NCBI RefSeq assembly: GCF_016792905.1
Contig: NZ_JAEULP010000030.1
Coordinates: forward strand, 1-45,800
Source: Tabrizicola sp.
GTDB lineage: Bacteria; Pseudomonadota; Alphaproteobacteria; Rhodobacterales; Rhodobacteraceae
Length of the DNA stretch: 45,800 nucleotides
Direction: 5' to 3'
A program made the translations under genes and the position numbers. Of this stretch, positions 6,344 to 15,276 are shown piece after piece. Numbering within the stretch: position 1 is the stretch's first letter; each line of letters begins with the position of its first letter. The notes under the pieces were generated by a model. That model did no database searches, was not told where the DNA came from, and saw only the letters and a list, made by a program, of their open reading frames with translations.

Positions 6344-6590
6344 GCCCGGCATTGCCGTCGGCTGCGTCATGACCTTCATGCTGTCCGCCGGGTCCTATGC
6401 CGTGCCCCACATCATGACACGCGGCACCGCCTCGTCCTGATTCACCCAGCTGATCTACAACCACTTCGTCGAGGCGACCAACTGAAACGTCGGCGCGGCC
6501 TATGCGCTGAGCCTGGTGGTGGTCTGCACGCTGTTCATCTTCGCCATGATGCGGCTTCTGAAAGTCAGCCTGAAGGACATCGCCAAATGA
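6344..6590 (+). pseudogene. ABC permease (PotB-like), 3' part after the IS insertion
   Basis: The permease frame interrupted at 3596 resumes here as GIAVGCVMTFMLSAGSYAVP followed by HIMTRGTASS, with ...QLIYNHFVEATN... and a last membrane helix (LSLVVVCTLFIFAMMRLLKV) ending SLKDIAK and TGA. Two in-frame TGA codons replace expected Trp codons (after TASS and after EATN). The gene was therefore probably already dead, or decayed after insertion. Its stop overlaps the next permease start (ATGA at 6587-6590), the remnant of translational coupling. Confidence 0.85.
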
Positions 6591-7190
6591 AGCCTGCCGG
6601 CATGGGCAGCACGCTGGCGCTGCGGCTCTTGCATGGGCCTGTCGGGCGCGCTTCTCTTGTCGCAGCTTGGCAAACGCTCGGCCGGGCTGCTTTATACAGT
6701 CATGGTTTCACCGCTTCTGACCCCGGGAATCATCATCGGCATCTCGACCGTCATCCTCTGGCGAAACTTCGGCACCACGGCGGGCCTCGTCGCCGCCATT
6801 CTGGCGCAGTCGGCCTTCATCGCCTCCCATGCCATGCTGATGTTCATGGCGCAGCTGCAACGGCAGGACCACACGCTGGAGGAAGCGGCGCTCGACCTCG
6901 GAGCGACCCGGGCGCACGCCTTCCGCCGGATCACCCTGCCGTTCCTGAAGCCGACCATCGTCACAACGGCGGCCATCGCCTTCCAGCAAAGCTTCGAGAA
7001 CTATAGCACCACGATCTTCTCGATCGGCGGCGAGCATGCCCTTGTCACCGAAATCGGTGCCCGGATGCGGTTCGCCATCGACCCGATGATCAACGCGATC
7101 GGTATCCTGTTCATCGCGGTCACGGTGATCTGTGCCGTCGCCTGCTCGCTTCTGCGTCGGCACGAACGGTGGCGCGAGGCCGCAGCATGA
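6587..7190 (+). pseudogene. ABC permease (PotC-like), N-terminus deleted and frameshifted
   Basis: The start MKPAGMGSTLALRLL is followed by a frameshift at about 6630. The second frame then reads the membrane-embedded part of a PotC-type permease (SAGLLYTVMVSPLLTPGIII) with the EAA loop LEEAALDLGATRAHAFRRIT and C-terminal helices ending HERWREAAA. About 200 codons remain, against about 260-280 normally, so the first one or two helices are missing. Despite the long open second frame the protein would lack its start. It overlaps the next gene by ATGA, preserving the old operon arrangement. Confidence 0.8.
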
Positions 7191-8218
7191 CCCTGCCGCA
7201 GTCCTTTGGCGCGGGCGGCTGGCGGGCGCGGATTGCAGCGCTTGAGGCGGATGAGGCCGCCAAGCTTGCCCATCGCGCCCGCACGGCGCCGCTCTTTGCC
7301 CATGCCTACGCCTTCCACCTGAACTTCCGCTTCGGCGGCATGCTTCCTTCCGATCTGCTGGCCCATGCGGCCGCGCACGGGCTGAGCGGGGTTCAGATCC
7401 ATGTCGAGGATGGCGAAGCCGCCAGCCTTGCCGCGATGACCCCGCCCGAGCTTGCCGCCTTCGGCGCCGAAGCGCGTCGGCTGGGGCTGGCGGTCCATGT
7501 GGAAACCTCCTCGACCGAGGCCTGGGATCTGGAGCGGGCCGTCGCCATCGCCCATGCGGTGGGCGCGGTCGCCATGCGCTGCTATCCGCGCCACGAAGGC
7601 CGGGTGTCGACGGTGATCGCCCACGCCATCGAAAACCTGCGCGGTCTGGAGACGCTCGACCCCCAGCGCAGGTTGCGATTCACCCTGGAACAGCATGAGG
7701 ATCTGACCTCGACCGAGTTGGTCGGCATTCTGAAGGCGGTGGACAATCCGCGCCTGGGCCTGCTGTTCGACTTCGGCAACATGGTGAATGCGGGCGAGAC
7801 GCCGTTGCAGGCGCTGCAAACCCAGGCGCCCTGGCTGCGTGAGGCCCATGTCAAGGATTGCCACGTCCTGCCCGACCGCGGCGGCTGGGCGCATCGTGCC
7901 TGCCGAAGCGGCGAGGGCGATCTGCCGATGCAGGCGCTGCTGGTCGAGCTTCTGCTGCTGGGCGCCGAGAAGCCGCAGATCGAGGCTTTCGGGCTGGAGG
8001 AAGAGGAAGACTACTATGCCCCCGCCCTGCGCTTTCCGGATGGAGAGCCCGACCCGCTTATCCCGGCCCGCACTGCCAGTTTCACCGATCCGGGCGCGGG
8101 CGAACTACCCGAGCGGCTGCGACGCGAGCGCGAAGCTGCCCTGCGCCAGCTTCACGTCGTGAGCGCCATGCTGGACGACATCGCCACCACCGCCGAACGC
8201 CAGAGGCCCGCGCCATGA
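7187..8218 (+). CDS. Sugar phosphate isomerase/epimerase (AP-endonuclease-2-like TIM barrel)
   Basis: A 343-residue intact product. Motifs of the xylose-isomerase-like TIM-barrel superfamily are present: GLSGVQIHVEDGE on an early strand, LGLAVHVETSS, MRCYPRHEGR, RFTLEQHEDLTS, LGLLFDFGN and REAHVKDCHVL. The Glu, Asp and His residues on strand ends are those used to hold a divalent metal in this fold. The start overlaps the dead permease stop (ATGA). It is the only undamaged gene in the decayed transporter operon, and the following phosphatase gene is truncated, so it is either still useful or not yet inactivated. The substrate cannot be deduced. Confidence 0.8.
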   Translation: MTLPQSFGAGGWRARIAALEADEAAKLAHRARTAPLFAHAYAFHLNFRFGGMLPSDLLAHAAAHGLSGVQIHVEDGEAASLAAMTPPELAAFGAEARRLGLAVHVETSSTEAWDLERAVAIAHAVGAVAMRCYPRHEGRVSTVIAHAIENLRGLETLDPQRRLRFTLEQHEDLTSTELVGILKAVDNPRLGLLFDFGNMVNAGETPLQALQTQAPWLREAHVKDCHVLPDRGGWAHRACRSGEGDLPMQALLVELLLLGAEKPQIEAFGLEEEEDYYAPALRFPDGEPDPLIPARTASFTDPGAGELPERLRREREAALRQLHVVSAMLDDIATTAERQRPAP

Positions 8219-8529
8219 CCGACCCCAAGACCCCCTGAGTGCCCGGCCGAAATGGTCGCGCTTGCGCAGGCCAGGCCCGTTTCACCCGTGCCTCGCATGA
8301 TTGCTATGCGGCCGGGCTTCTGGCGCTTGGCACGGTGGACCTGCTGCTGGTAGGCAATGTCCACGACTACGACATCCTGCCGCAACTGCCGATCATTCAG
8401 GGCGCAGGCGGCATCGTGACCGACTGGGACGGGCAGCCGCTGGCCGATGCGGCGCGTTTCGACACGGTGCTGATGGCCGCGAACGCGACGGTCCATGCGG
8501 TGGCGCTGAAGGCCCTGCGCGACGCTTGA
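8215..8529 (+). pseudogene. Inositol-monophosphatase-family protein, C-terminal fragment
   Basis: An ATG at 8215 (ATGA overlap with the previous stop) encodes only MTDPKTP before a stop. The next frame resumes with SHDCYAAGLLALGTVDLLLVGN, then YDILPQLPIIQGAGGIVTDW and ends at 8529. The second half matches the last third of IMPase-like phosphatases (motif YDxxxxxPIIxxAGGxVTDW). The metal-binding DPLDGT region and everything between are deleted, so it cannot be active. It probably ended the same ancestral operon. Confidence 0.75.
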
Positions 8530-8583
8530 GCGCCTGCCGCCAGCGGCCAAGATGCGCTGGCGCAAGCCGCTCGACGGGGGGGC

Positions 8584-9415
8584 ATGGCCAAGCGAAAATC
8601 CGGCGCCCTTCTGACGCGGATCGTGATCGACCGTGACAGCCGGGTGCCGCTGTTCCGCCAGTTCGAGGACCAGCTGCGCGGCGCGATTCTTGCCGGGTCG
8701 CTTTCCGGAGCAACCCGCCTGCCGGCCATCCGGGCCCTTGCCGTCGATCTGGGTGTGTCGCGGACGACCGTGGTGCAGGTGCTGGAAAGCCTTGCCGCCA
8801 AAGGGTTCCTGGACCTTCGCCGCGGTTCGGGCACCTTTGTCGCACCCACGTTCCTGCTGCATGTGCCGCAGCGTGTTGAGCCCGTGACGGAACCCGGACA
8901 AGCCTTTGCAGCCGCGCCGAGCGTGCCCGGACTGGGCAGCCGCTTTGGCGCGGCAGAGGTCGATCTCATCCCGCTGGAAAACCGGCCCTTCCTGCCGAAC
9001 GCACCGGCCTATGACCAGTTTCCCTTCGCGCTTTGGCCGAAGAATGTGAACCGGCAGACCCGACAGGCTGGCGCGACAACATGGGCTACGGCGATCCGGC
9101 GGGCCATGCGCCCCTGCGCCAGGTCATCGCCGATTGTCTGGCATTGCATCGCAGCGATACCTGTCATCCCGACCAGATTTTCGTCACGCCCCGGCGGTCA
9201 TGCGGCCTTCGTGGTGGCGGCCCTGCTGTTGACCGACCCCGGCGGTGGGAATCTGTTCGAAAATCCTGGGCCCCTGATCGCTCGCAATCTCTTTGAATCG
9301 CTCGGCCGAAGGCTGGTCCATGTTCCGGTGGACGAGGACGGCATGGATTTCGAACCCGCCTTGGCCCTGACGCGGGTGCAGGCGCGGGTCGATCAGGCCC
9401 GTGCCAGAGGGAAAC
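8584..9415 (+). pseudogene. MocR/PdxR-type GntR-aminotransferase regulator, frameshifted and truncated
   Basis: ATG at 8584. The N-terminal winged helix is well preserved (VPLFRQFEDQLRGAILAGSL, LPAIRALAVDLGVSRTTVVQ, GFLDLRRGSGTFV). The linker leads into the aminotransferase-like domain (FPFALWPK), then a frameshift near 9033 (GYGDPAGHAPLRQVIADCLA) and another back near 9190 (AAFVVAALLLTDPGG). Homology ends near 9405-9415, where the tail-to-tail oxidoreductase gene begins. About half of the PLP domain, including the Lys, is gone. It was probably the regulator of the dead upstream operon. The truncation point marks a deletion join. Confidence 0.85.
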
Positions 9416-11101
9416 CTACGCTCGAACTTGCCGCACCGGTTTGCCGCTGCGCTGCGTCACGCCAACGCCGGGCGCGACGCCGACGGCTGCGTTCGACGGC
9501 GGCAAGAGGGGCCGACCGCGCACCATGTCGGCGGCGCGTTCGGCCAGCATGATCGTCGGCGCGTTCAGGTTCGCGTTGGGCTCGCTGGGGAAGACCGAGC
9601 TGTCGATCACCCGCAGCCCTTCGAGGCCGCGCACCTTCAACTGGCTGTCCACCACCGCCATCGCGTCCTCGCCCATCCGGCAGGAGCCGCAGGGGTGGTA
9701 GGTGCTTTCCATCGTCTCGCGCACCCAGGCGTCGATCTCGTCGTCCTTTTGCACATCCTTGCCGGGCGCCATTTCCTCGCCCCGGAAGCGGTCGAAGGCG
9801 GGCTGGGCGATGATCTCGCGCGTGAGGCGCAGGCAGCGGCGGAAGCCCTCGCGGTCCTCCTCGCGGTCAAGGTAGTTGAACAGGATGTCGGGTTGTTCGA
9901 ACGGGTCGGCCGAGCGCATGCGGACATGGCCGCGGCTTTTCGGCTTGTTCGGCCCTGTCAGCACCATGAAGCCGTGGCCGTCCAGCGGCTTCTTGCCGTC
10001 ATAGCGCATGGCGGCGGGTAGGAAGTGGAACTGAATGTCGGGCGAGGCCAAAGACGCATCCGAGCGGATGAAGCCGCCGCTTTCGAAATGGTTCGTGACC
10101 GACAGCCCGCGCTTGAACAGCACCCATTCCGCGCCGATCAGGAAGCGGCTGAAGAGACCCATCTTGCCGTTGAGCGTGATTGGCTCCTTGCAGGCATACT
10201 GGATGTAGACTTCGGAATGGTCCTGCAGGTTCTCACCCACCCCCGGCAGATCGTGCAACACCGGCACGCCCGCCTTCTGCAGCACCGCCCCCGGGCCGAT
10301 GCCGGAGCGTTGCAGGAGGTGCGGCGCGGCGATCGGCCCGGCTGAAATCAGCACCTCGCGGCGGGCTTTGGCGACATGGCGCTGACCCTGATGCTCGTAT
10401 TCGACGCCGACGGCGCGTTTGCCTTCCAGCAGCACCCGGCGCGTCATGGCATGGGTGATCACCGTCAGGTTCGGGCGGCCCATCGCGGGCTTCAGATAGG
10501 CATTGGCAGTCGACCAGCGCACGCCGTCCTTGACCGTCATGTGCATCGGGCCGAAGCCCTCCTGCATGAAGCCGTTGGGGTCTTCGGTGGTGATGTAGCC
10601 CGCCTCATGCCCGGCCTCGACAAAGGCGCGGTAAAGCGGGTTCTTCATCTCGTTCCCGGCATTGGTCGACAAGGGCCCCTTTGCCCCGCGATACTCGTCG
10701 GCCCCGCCCTTCCAGCTTTCGGCGCGCTGGAAATAGGGCAGGCAGTTGGCATAGCCCCAATTGCGCGCGCCCAGGCTCTCCCACTCGTCGAAATCGCTGG
10801 CATGGCCGCGCATGTAGACAAGGCCGTTGATCGAGGACGACCCGCCCAGCACCTTGCCGCGCGGGCAATGCACTTGCCGCCCGTTCAGCCCCGGTTCGGG
10901 CAGGGTCATGTATTTCCAGTTGTACTTGGTGCCGTTCATCGGGATCGACAGCGCGGTCGGCATCTGGATGAAGATCGACTTGTCGCTGCCGCCATATTCC
11001 AGCACCAGCACGCGGGTCGCGGGATCCTCGCTCAGCCGGTTGGCCAGAACGCAACCGGCAGAACCGGCACCGATGATGATGTAGTCGAAGTCCTGAGACA
11101 T
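9416..11101 (-). CDS. GMC-family oxidoreductase (choline dehydrogenase BetA-like)
   Basis: A 561-residue flavoprotein. The FAD-binding start is [20 protein letters not shown], with the ribose-contact acidic residue in LVLEYGG, and the GMC signature is [17 protein letters not shown]. The catalytic His lies in [12 protein letters not shown] (about residue 469) and a second active-site Asn in NLNAPT (about 513). GMC enzymes of this branch oxidise choline or other primary alcohols to aldehydes at the membrane side. Here it is the last gene of a catabolic operon without betB or betI, so choline may not be the substrate. The C-terminal 20 residues ([20 protein letters not shown]) extend past the usual end, close to a deletion join, and may be acquired sequence. 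Confidence 0.85.
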   Translation of the reverse strand: MSQDFDYIIIGAGSAGCVLANRLSEDPATRVLVLEYGGSDKSIFIQMPTALSIPMNGTKYNWKYMTLPEPGLNGRQVHCPRGKVLGGSSSINGLVYMRGHASDFDEWESLGARNWGYANCLPYFQRAESWKGGADEYRGAKGPLSTNAGNEMKNPLYRAFVEAGHEAGYITTEDPNGFMQEGFGPMHMTVKDGVRWSTANAYLKPAMGRPNLTVITHAMTRRVLLEGKRAVGVEYEHQGQRHVAKARREVLISAGPIAAPHLLQRSGIGPGAVLQKAGVPVLHDLPGVGENLQDHSEVYIQYACKEPITLNGKMGLFSRFLIGAEWVLFKRGLSVTNHFESGGFIRSDASLASPDIQFHFLPAAMRYDGKKPLDGHGFMVLTGPNKPKSRGHVRMRSADPFEQPDILFNYLDREEDREGFRRCLRLTREIIAQPAFDRFRGEEMAPGKDVQKDDEIDAWVRETMESTYHPCGSCRMGEDAMAVVDSQLKVRGLEGLRVIDSSVFPSEPNANLNAPTIMLAERAADMVRGRPLLPPSNAAVGVAPGVGVTQRSGKPVRQVRA

Positions 11102-11176
11102 GGGGGCCTCCCGGTGATGGATCGAGGAAAGGTGGCGGGGATGCTTCGACCCCCGCCAGTCAAGCGGCCGGAAGGG

Positions 11177-12634
11177 TCAGCCGCGCGGATAGTTGCCCCA
11201 GCCACGGCCCCTGGCGAAGATCCGGGTCAGGACATAGTGCACCAGCCCGGCCGCAAAGCACGACGGCAGCGAGGCGGTGAGGTATTTGAACGCGGGCGCG
11301 CTTTCCAAGGTCTGCGGGTTGAAGACCGCGATGTAGACGACAAAGCCCACCACCAGCGCCACGATCCCGATCGGGTTGAATCCGCCGGCGAAGCGATAGG
11401 CCGAAGTGGCGGGGTCGCCATGCAGCGCGCGCAGGTCAAGCTTCTGCCGACGCAGGAAGAAGTAGTCGGCAATGCCGATCCCGGCCAGCGCCGAGTTCAG
11501 CGCCGAGGTCCAGACGAGGAAGATGAAGAAGCCATCATACATCGTCGGGTAGAAGATCACGAGGATCAGCGGAACGATGCAGAACAGGAACAACAGCACG
11601 TCCCAGCGCAGCCCGCGAATGGCGCTGGTGCCTATCTGGCGCAGGCCCACGACCGAGGTATAAAGGATGTTCGCCATCGAGGTGACATTGGCGAAGGCCA
11701 CGAACCCCAGCGCGATCACCCCAACCGTCACGCCGCCGACCTGCGCCATCCAGATCGTCGGATCGCTGTTGCCAAGTGCGACCGAGCCCAGCAGACCCAC
11801 GACCTCGCCCAGGGCCGCCGCGCCGAAGATGCCGACGATGTTGGGCCAGAAGGCGGTGCGTTCGTTCTTCGTAAGCCGCCCGAGGTTGCCGATGTAGGGC
11901 CACCAGGAGAAGCCCGCGGCCAGGTTGACCTCGACCGCGATGATGAAGTTCAGCGTGTTGTCCTCGAACGGCGGGGCCAGCGCCTTCATCCCCATCAGCT
12001 CGCCGAAGGAATGGTGGCTGAGGATCAGGTACATCATCCAACCCATCAAGAGGACCAGCGCGGGCGAGATGACCATGTTGAAGAACTTGATCGAGGTCGG
12101 CCCCTTGGCGACGATGAACCAGGTCAGGAGAATCGCCCCGATCGCTGCGACCATGACCTTCGGCCCCAAGGGCGCAGCCTCGCCGCCCGAAACCAGGGCG
12201 GTCAACCCGTCGATGGAGCGGCCGAACATCATGCTGAGGACGGCAAGCCAGCCCATGGTCAGGAACACGACCGCAAGGAAATAGACCAGCCGGCTGCCGT
12301 TTGGCCCGAACTGGCTGCGCAGCATGGTGAACTGCTCGACCCCGTATTTCCCGGCCGGAACACAGGTCGGCAGCGCGGTAAGGATGACGCCGATGATGTT
12401 GCCGATGACGATGGCCGCGATGCCTTCGCGCGGGCCGACGAAGAGGCCGACCGCCCCGCCGATCAGGAAGGCCCAGGTGGCGATGGCCAGGGCCGAATTG
12501 GCATAGGTGAATTCCCAGAAGCCCCAGAGCCGTTCGCGCGGCAGCAGGGGCAGGTCGCCGCGCTCGGCGGCCTCGATGTATTCCAGGCTGCCGCTGGTCT
12601 CATGCCCGGTGTAGGTGGTATCCGCGTTTGCCAT
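11177..12634 (-). CDS. NCS1-family permease (purine-cytosine/allantoin/hydantoin type)
   Basis: A 485-residue membrane protein with about 12 hydrophobic segments. The N-terminal LPLLPRERLWGFWEFTYANS, followed by the glycine-rich VGPREGIAAIVIGNIIG and CVPAGKYGVEQFTMLRSQFG, is characteristic of the NCS1 nucleobase-cation symporters. KNERTAFWPNIVGIFGAAAL in the middle is also typical. It should import a nitrogenous heterocycle or a related small solute across the inner membrane. It sits two bases from the stop of a 56-residue membrane protein and between a deacetylase-like hydrolase and a GMC oxidase, so its substrate is probably the one degraded by this operon. The substrate cannot be read from sequence. 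Confidence 0.85.
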   Translation of the reverse strand: MANADTTYTGHETSGSLEYIEAAERGDLPLLPRERLWGFWEFTYANSALAIATWAFLIGGAVGLFVGPREGIAAIVIGNIIGVILTALPTCVPAGKYGVEQFTMLRSQFGPNGSRLVYFLAVVFLTMGWLAVLSMMFGRSIDGLTALVSGGEAAPLGPKVMVAAIGAILLTWFIVAKGPTSIKFFNMVISPALVLLMGWMMYLILSHHSFGELMGMKALAPPFEDNTLNFIIAVEVNLAAGFSWWPYIGNLGRLTKNERTAFWPNIVGIFGAAALGEVVGLLGSVALGNSDPTIWMAQVGGVTVGVIALGFVAFANVTSMANILYTSVVGLRQIGTSAIRGLRWDVLLFLFCIVPLILVIFYPTMYDGFFIFLVWTSALNSALAGIGIADYFFLRRQKLDLRALHGDPATSAYRFAGGFNPIGIVALVVGFVVYIAVFNPQTLESAPAFKYLTASLPSCFAAGLVHYVLTRIFARGRGWGNYPRG

Positions 12635-12635
12635 C

Positions 12636-12806
12636 TCAGACCCCCCAGATCCAGAAACCGGCGACCAAGAGGGCCGTCAGCCCCAGGAGGCCGAGGTAAT
12701 GCGCGGCGGTCATCCGGCCCTGCCAGCTGTCCTGCGCCTCGATCTCGTCGTAGATCTTGATGCGGCGCTCGAGCTCCCGCGCCCAGGGTTTGTCATTCTC
12801 GGTCAT
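12636..12806 (-). CDS. Small single-TM protein preceding the NCS1 permease
   Basis: A 56-residue product starting MTENDKPWARELERRIKIYD, chosen because GGGGGAGAG lies just before this ATG; a longer start exists 14 codons upstream. The N-terminal half is charged and helical, and residues about 35-54 (YLGLLGLTALLVAGFWIWGV) form one membrane helix. The stop is separated from the permease start by one base, so the two are likely made together. Small one-helix partners are known for several secondary transporters, and an accessory subunit role is inferred here. Confidence 0.7.
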   Translation of the reverse strand: MTENDKPWARELERRIKIYDEIEAQDSWQGRMTAAHYLGLLGLTALLVAGFWIWGV

Positions 12807-12872
12807 CTCTCTCCCCCTTCTGACCCGCCTCCCGCGGGTGTCTGACATGGGCCTCCCCGGCCCGGTTGTCGT

Positions 12873-13763
12873 TCAGCCCACCCGCACCGGGGTGGCGTAA
12901 TAGGGCAGCCGGTCGATGCGGGGCTGCCAGGCGCCACTGGCGACCAGCCGCTGCACATGGGCCGCGATCTCTTCCATCGGCGCGAACCAGACATCGCCGC
13001 GCGCCACTGCGGTTTCGAGGAAGCGATGCCAGTGATGCCAGCGCGCCAGCCGTCCGGTGGCGAAGGGATGCACCACCGGCACCCAGAGCCCGCCATGCGT
13101 GTAAGAAGCCTCGAACTCCTGCATGAAGGGCAAAAGCCCCTGTTCCGGCGCGCGGATCGGCATCATGTAGTCGAGGTCCATCGACTGCACATATTGCGGC
13201 CAGTCATCGAGGCCCCAGTGCGAGGGCAGCTCCACCAGCCGCCCCCCGGCACAGTCCAGCAGGTAGGGCTGGTCATCGCCCATCAGCGAGGCGTCGTAAG
13301 TGAAGCCGCGATCTGCCAGAAGGTCGGCGGAGCGGTGCGAGAAGTTGTAAAGCGGCGCCCGCCAGCCACGCGGGCGTTGGCCGGTGGCCTTGACGATCAC
13401 CTCGATGCCACGGTCGAGCCAGTGGGCCTCGTCATCGTCGCTGAGTTCGCGGGGGTGTTCGTGCAGGAAGCCGTGATGGGCGATCTCGTGGCCGCCGTTC
13501 AGGATGGTTTCGACCGCTTCGGGGTAGGTCTCGATGCACCAGGCGGGGATGAAGAAGGTCTGCTTGATGCCAAGCTGGCGATAGCTTTCGACAATGCGCG
13601 GGATGGCGACACGCGGGCCGTATTGCAGCATGGAAATCGCCGAGACGCGGCTGTGGCCGTCCTGCGGATGGGCGATGTGGACCAGACTGTCGGCATCCAT
13701 GTCGAAGGTGACTGAGGCCGCGCATTTCGCGCCGTTCGGCCAGGGGATCGGGTTCAGGATCAT
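12873..13763 (-). CDS. Polysaccharide deacetylase-family hydrolase (PuuE/allantoinase-like)
   Basis: A 296-residue product of the NodB/carbohydrate-esterase-4 fold. The metal motif is present as SVTFDMDAD (about 18-25) and HHGFLHEHP (H97, H101). The downstream RGWRAPLYNFSHRSADLLAD and DYMMPIRAPEQGLLPFMQEF also match. Members of this branch include PuuE allantoinase and related amide/deacetylase enzymes that act on small nitrogen compounds rather than cell wall. The neighbours (NCS1 permease, ureohydrolase) favour such a small-molecule C-N hydrolase. The start at 13763 overlaps the SDR stop by 4 nt (13760-13763). There is no signal peptide, so it is cytoplasmic. Confidence 0.85.
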   Translation of the reverse strand: MILNPIPWPNGAKCAASVTFDMDADSLVHIAHPQDGHSRVSAISMLQYGPRVAIPRIVESYRQLGIKQTFFIPAWCIETYPEAVETILNGGHEIAHHGFLHEHPRELSDDDEAHWLDRGIEVIVKATGQRPRGWRAPLYNFSHRSADLLADRGFTYDASLMGDDQPYLLDCAGGRLVELPSHWGLDDWPQYVQSMDLDYMMPIRAPEQGLLPFMQEFEASYTHGGLWVPVVHPFATGRLARWHHWHRFLETAVARGDVWFAPMEEIAAHVQRLVASGAWQPRIDRLPYYATPVRVG

Positions 13764-14497
13764 GGCATGACGCTCCCGCCGTTGGGGCCGATGCCTTGGC
13801 CAGTGAAATAGCGCCCGCCGTCGCCGCCAAGGAACAGCGCGAGGGCCGCGATTTCCTGCGGCTGGCCAAAGCGGGCGAGGGGGATCGCCAGCTCCTTCGC
13901 GCGCCAATCCGCGCTCATGTTCGCGGCGCCCAGCATCTCGGTGTCGATCGGGCCGGGGCAGATGGCGTTGACCAGGATGCGGGGGGCGAATTCCTTGGCC
14001 CAGCTGCGGACAAGGCCGAGGACGCCGTGCTTTGACGCGACATAGGGCGAGAACGTCTCGCGCCCGTAATAGGCCATGTCCGAGGCGATCAGGATGGCGC
14101 GGGCGGGGGCGTCTGCGCTGCCCTGCATCAGGCCGATGGCGGTCTTGCCGACAAGGAAACTGCCGCGCAGATTGATGGCGATCACCCGGTCGAAATCGGC
14201 GACGGGCGTTTCCAGAAGCGGCGCTTCGTGGATGATACCGGCGCAATGGACCAGAATGTCCAGCCCGCCGAAAGCCTCACCGACCGCCCGGCCCATGGTT
14301 GCCACCGCGCCCTCGTCGGACACGTCGCAGGCAAGGCTCAGAACCTCTTCGGCCCCCGCGGCGCGGGCTGCGGCGGCGGTTTCCTGCGGCGGGCGGATGT
14401 CGGCCAGCGCCACCCGGTCGCCCGAACGGGCAAAGGCCAGCGCGCAGGCAGCGCCGATGCCGCGATGGGCGCCAGTGATCAGGACGCGCCGCGTCAT
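13760..14497 (-). CDS. Short-chain dehydrogenase/reductase
   Basis: A 245-residue classical SDR. The NAD(P) motif is VLITGAHRGIGAACALAFA, DIRPP follows the second strand (an Asp favouring NAD), LVHCAGI takes the place of NNAG, and the catalytic pair is YVASK with a preceding Ser in ILIASDM. The C-terminal NAICPGPIDTEML is typical. Translational coupling by 4-nt overlaps on both sides (ATGA-type) places it firmly in the operon. A role as alcohol or aldehyde oxidoreductase in the pathway is inferred. The substrate is unknown. Confidence 0.9.
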   Translation of the reverse strand: MTRRVLITGAHRGIGAACALAFARSGDRVALADIRPPQETAAAARAAGAEEVLSLACDVSDEGAVATMGRAVGEAFGGLDILVHCAGIIHEAPLLETPVADFDRVIAINLRGSFLVGKTAIGLMQGSADAPARAILIASDMAYYGRETFSPYVASKHGVLGLVRSWAKEFAPRILVNAICPGPIDTEMLGAANMSADWRAKELAIPLARFGQPQEIAALALFLGGDGGRYFTGQGIGPNGGSVMP

Positions 14498-15273
14498 GCC
14501 ATCACCTCGCCCCGATCCAGCATCAGCGCCTGCCCGGTCATGTCCTTGGCGCCGTCCGAGGCAAGCCACAGGTAGGGCGCAGCAAGGTCGTCCGGCTCCA
14601 AGAGCCCCGGCAGCACCTGGGCGCCGACGATCTCGGCCAGAAGGTCGTCCTCCGACCGCCCCGTCCGTTTCGACATGTTCTGCAAGGACAGCATCGCCGC
14701 CTCGGTCCTGACCCAGCCGGGGCAGACGGCGTTGACGCGGATGCCACGCGGGCCAAGTTCTTTCGCCATCACCCGCATGAAGCCAAGGTTGGCGTGTTTC
14801 GAGGTGATGTAGGCCGAAAACTCCGGCACCGCGACCCGGCTCCAGATCGAGGCAGTCAGGATGATCCGGCCACCCTGTGCCAGCTTCGGAAGCGCATGGC
14901 GGGTGACGTAGAAGGTGCCGTTGGTGTTGATATCGGTGATGCGGCGGAAGGTATCCTCCACCGCGTCCGGGCCATCGACGGGGGTGATCCGCTCGAGCCC
15001 GGCGTTGTTGACCAGCACGTCGATGCGGCCCATCCCCGACAGCGCCGCCTTGACCGCCGCGCTGTCAGTGATGTCGCATTCCAGTGCACGGGCCTTGCGC
15101 CCGGTCGCGTCGGAAATCGCCTGCGCCGCCGCATGGATGCCCGCGCCCGAGGACAGCACCGTCACTTCGGCCCCCGCCAGGGCAAAGGCGCGCGCCACGG
15201 CAAAGCCGATGCCCCGGCTCGCCCCGGTCACCAGAACGCTTTCGCCCGCATAGTCGTAGCGCAGCGACCCCAT
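14494..15273 (-). CDS. Short-chain dehydrogenase/reductase (second in operon)
   Basis: A 259-residue classical SDR with VLVTGASRGIGFAVARAFAL, ECDITD, VLVNNAGLERI, ILTASIWSR (catalytic Ser) and YITSK (Tyr/Lys). It ends GQALMLDRGEVMA. It follows the ureohydrolase gene by only a few bases and overlaps the next SDR by 4 nt. The two SDRs are not close duplicates, so they probably act on different intermediates or on opposite stereochemistry. Confidence 0.9.
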   Translation of the reverse strand: MGSLRYDYAGESVLVTGASRGIGFAVARAFALAGAEVTVLSSGAGIHAAAQAISDATGRKARALECDITDSAAVKAALSGMGRIDVLVNNAGLERITPVDGPDAVEDTFRRITDINTNGTFYVTRHALPKLAQGGRIILTASIWSRVAVPEFSAYITSKHANLGFMRVMAKELGPRGIRVNAVCPGWVRTEAAMLSLQNMSKRTGRSEDDLLAEIVGAQVLPGLLEPDDLAAPYLWLASDGAKDMTGQALMLDRGEVMA

Positions 15274-15276
15274 GGC

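Noticed and set aside
6344-6590. Possible UGA-as-tryptophan recoding in the permease remnant
   Set aside because: Two TGA codons stand at expected Trp positions, but neighbouring genes use TGA as stop and TGG for Trp, and the permease is also interrupted by an IS. Mutation is the simple explanation.
10376-12760. 794-codon plus-strand frame opposite the GMC and NCS1 genes
   Set aside because: It is antisense to two clear family members. Its His/Asp/Arg-rich, repeat-free composition is typical of the shadow of GC-rich coding DNA.
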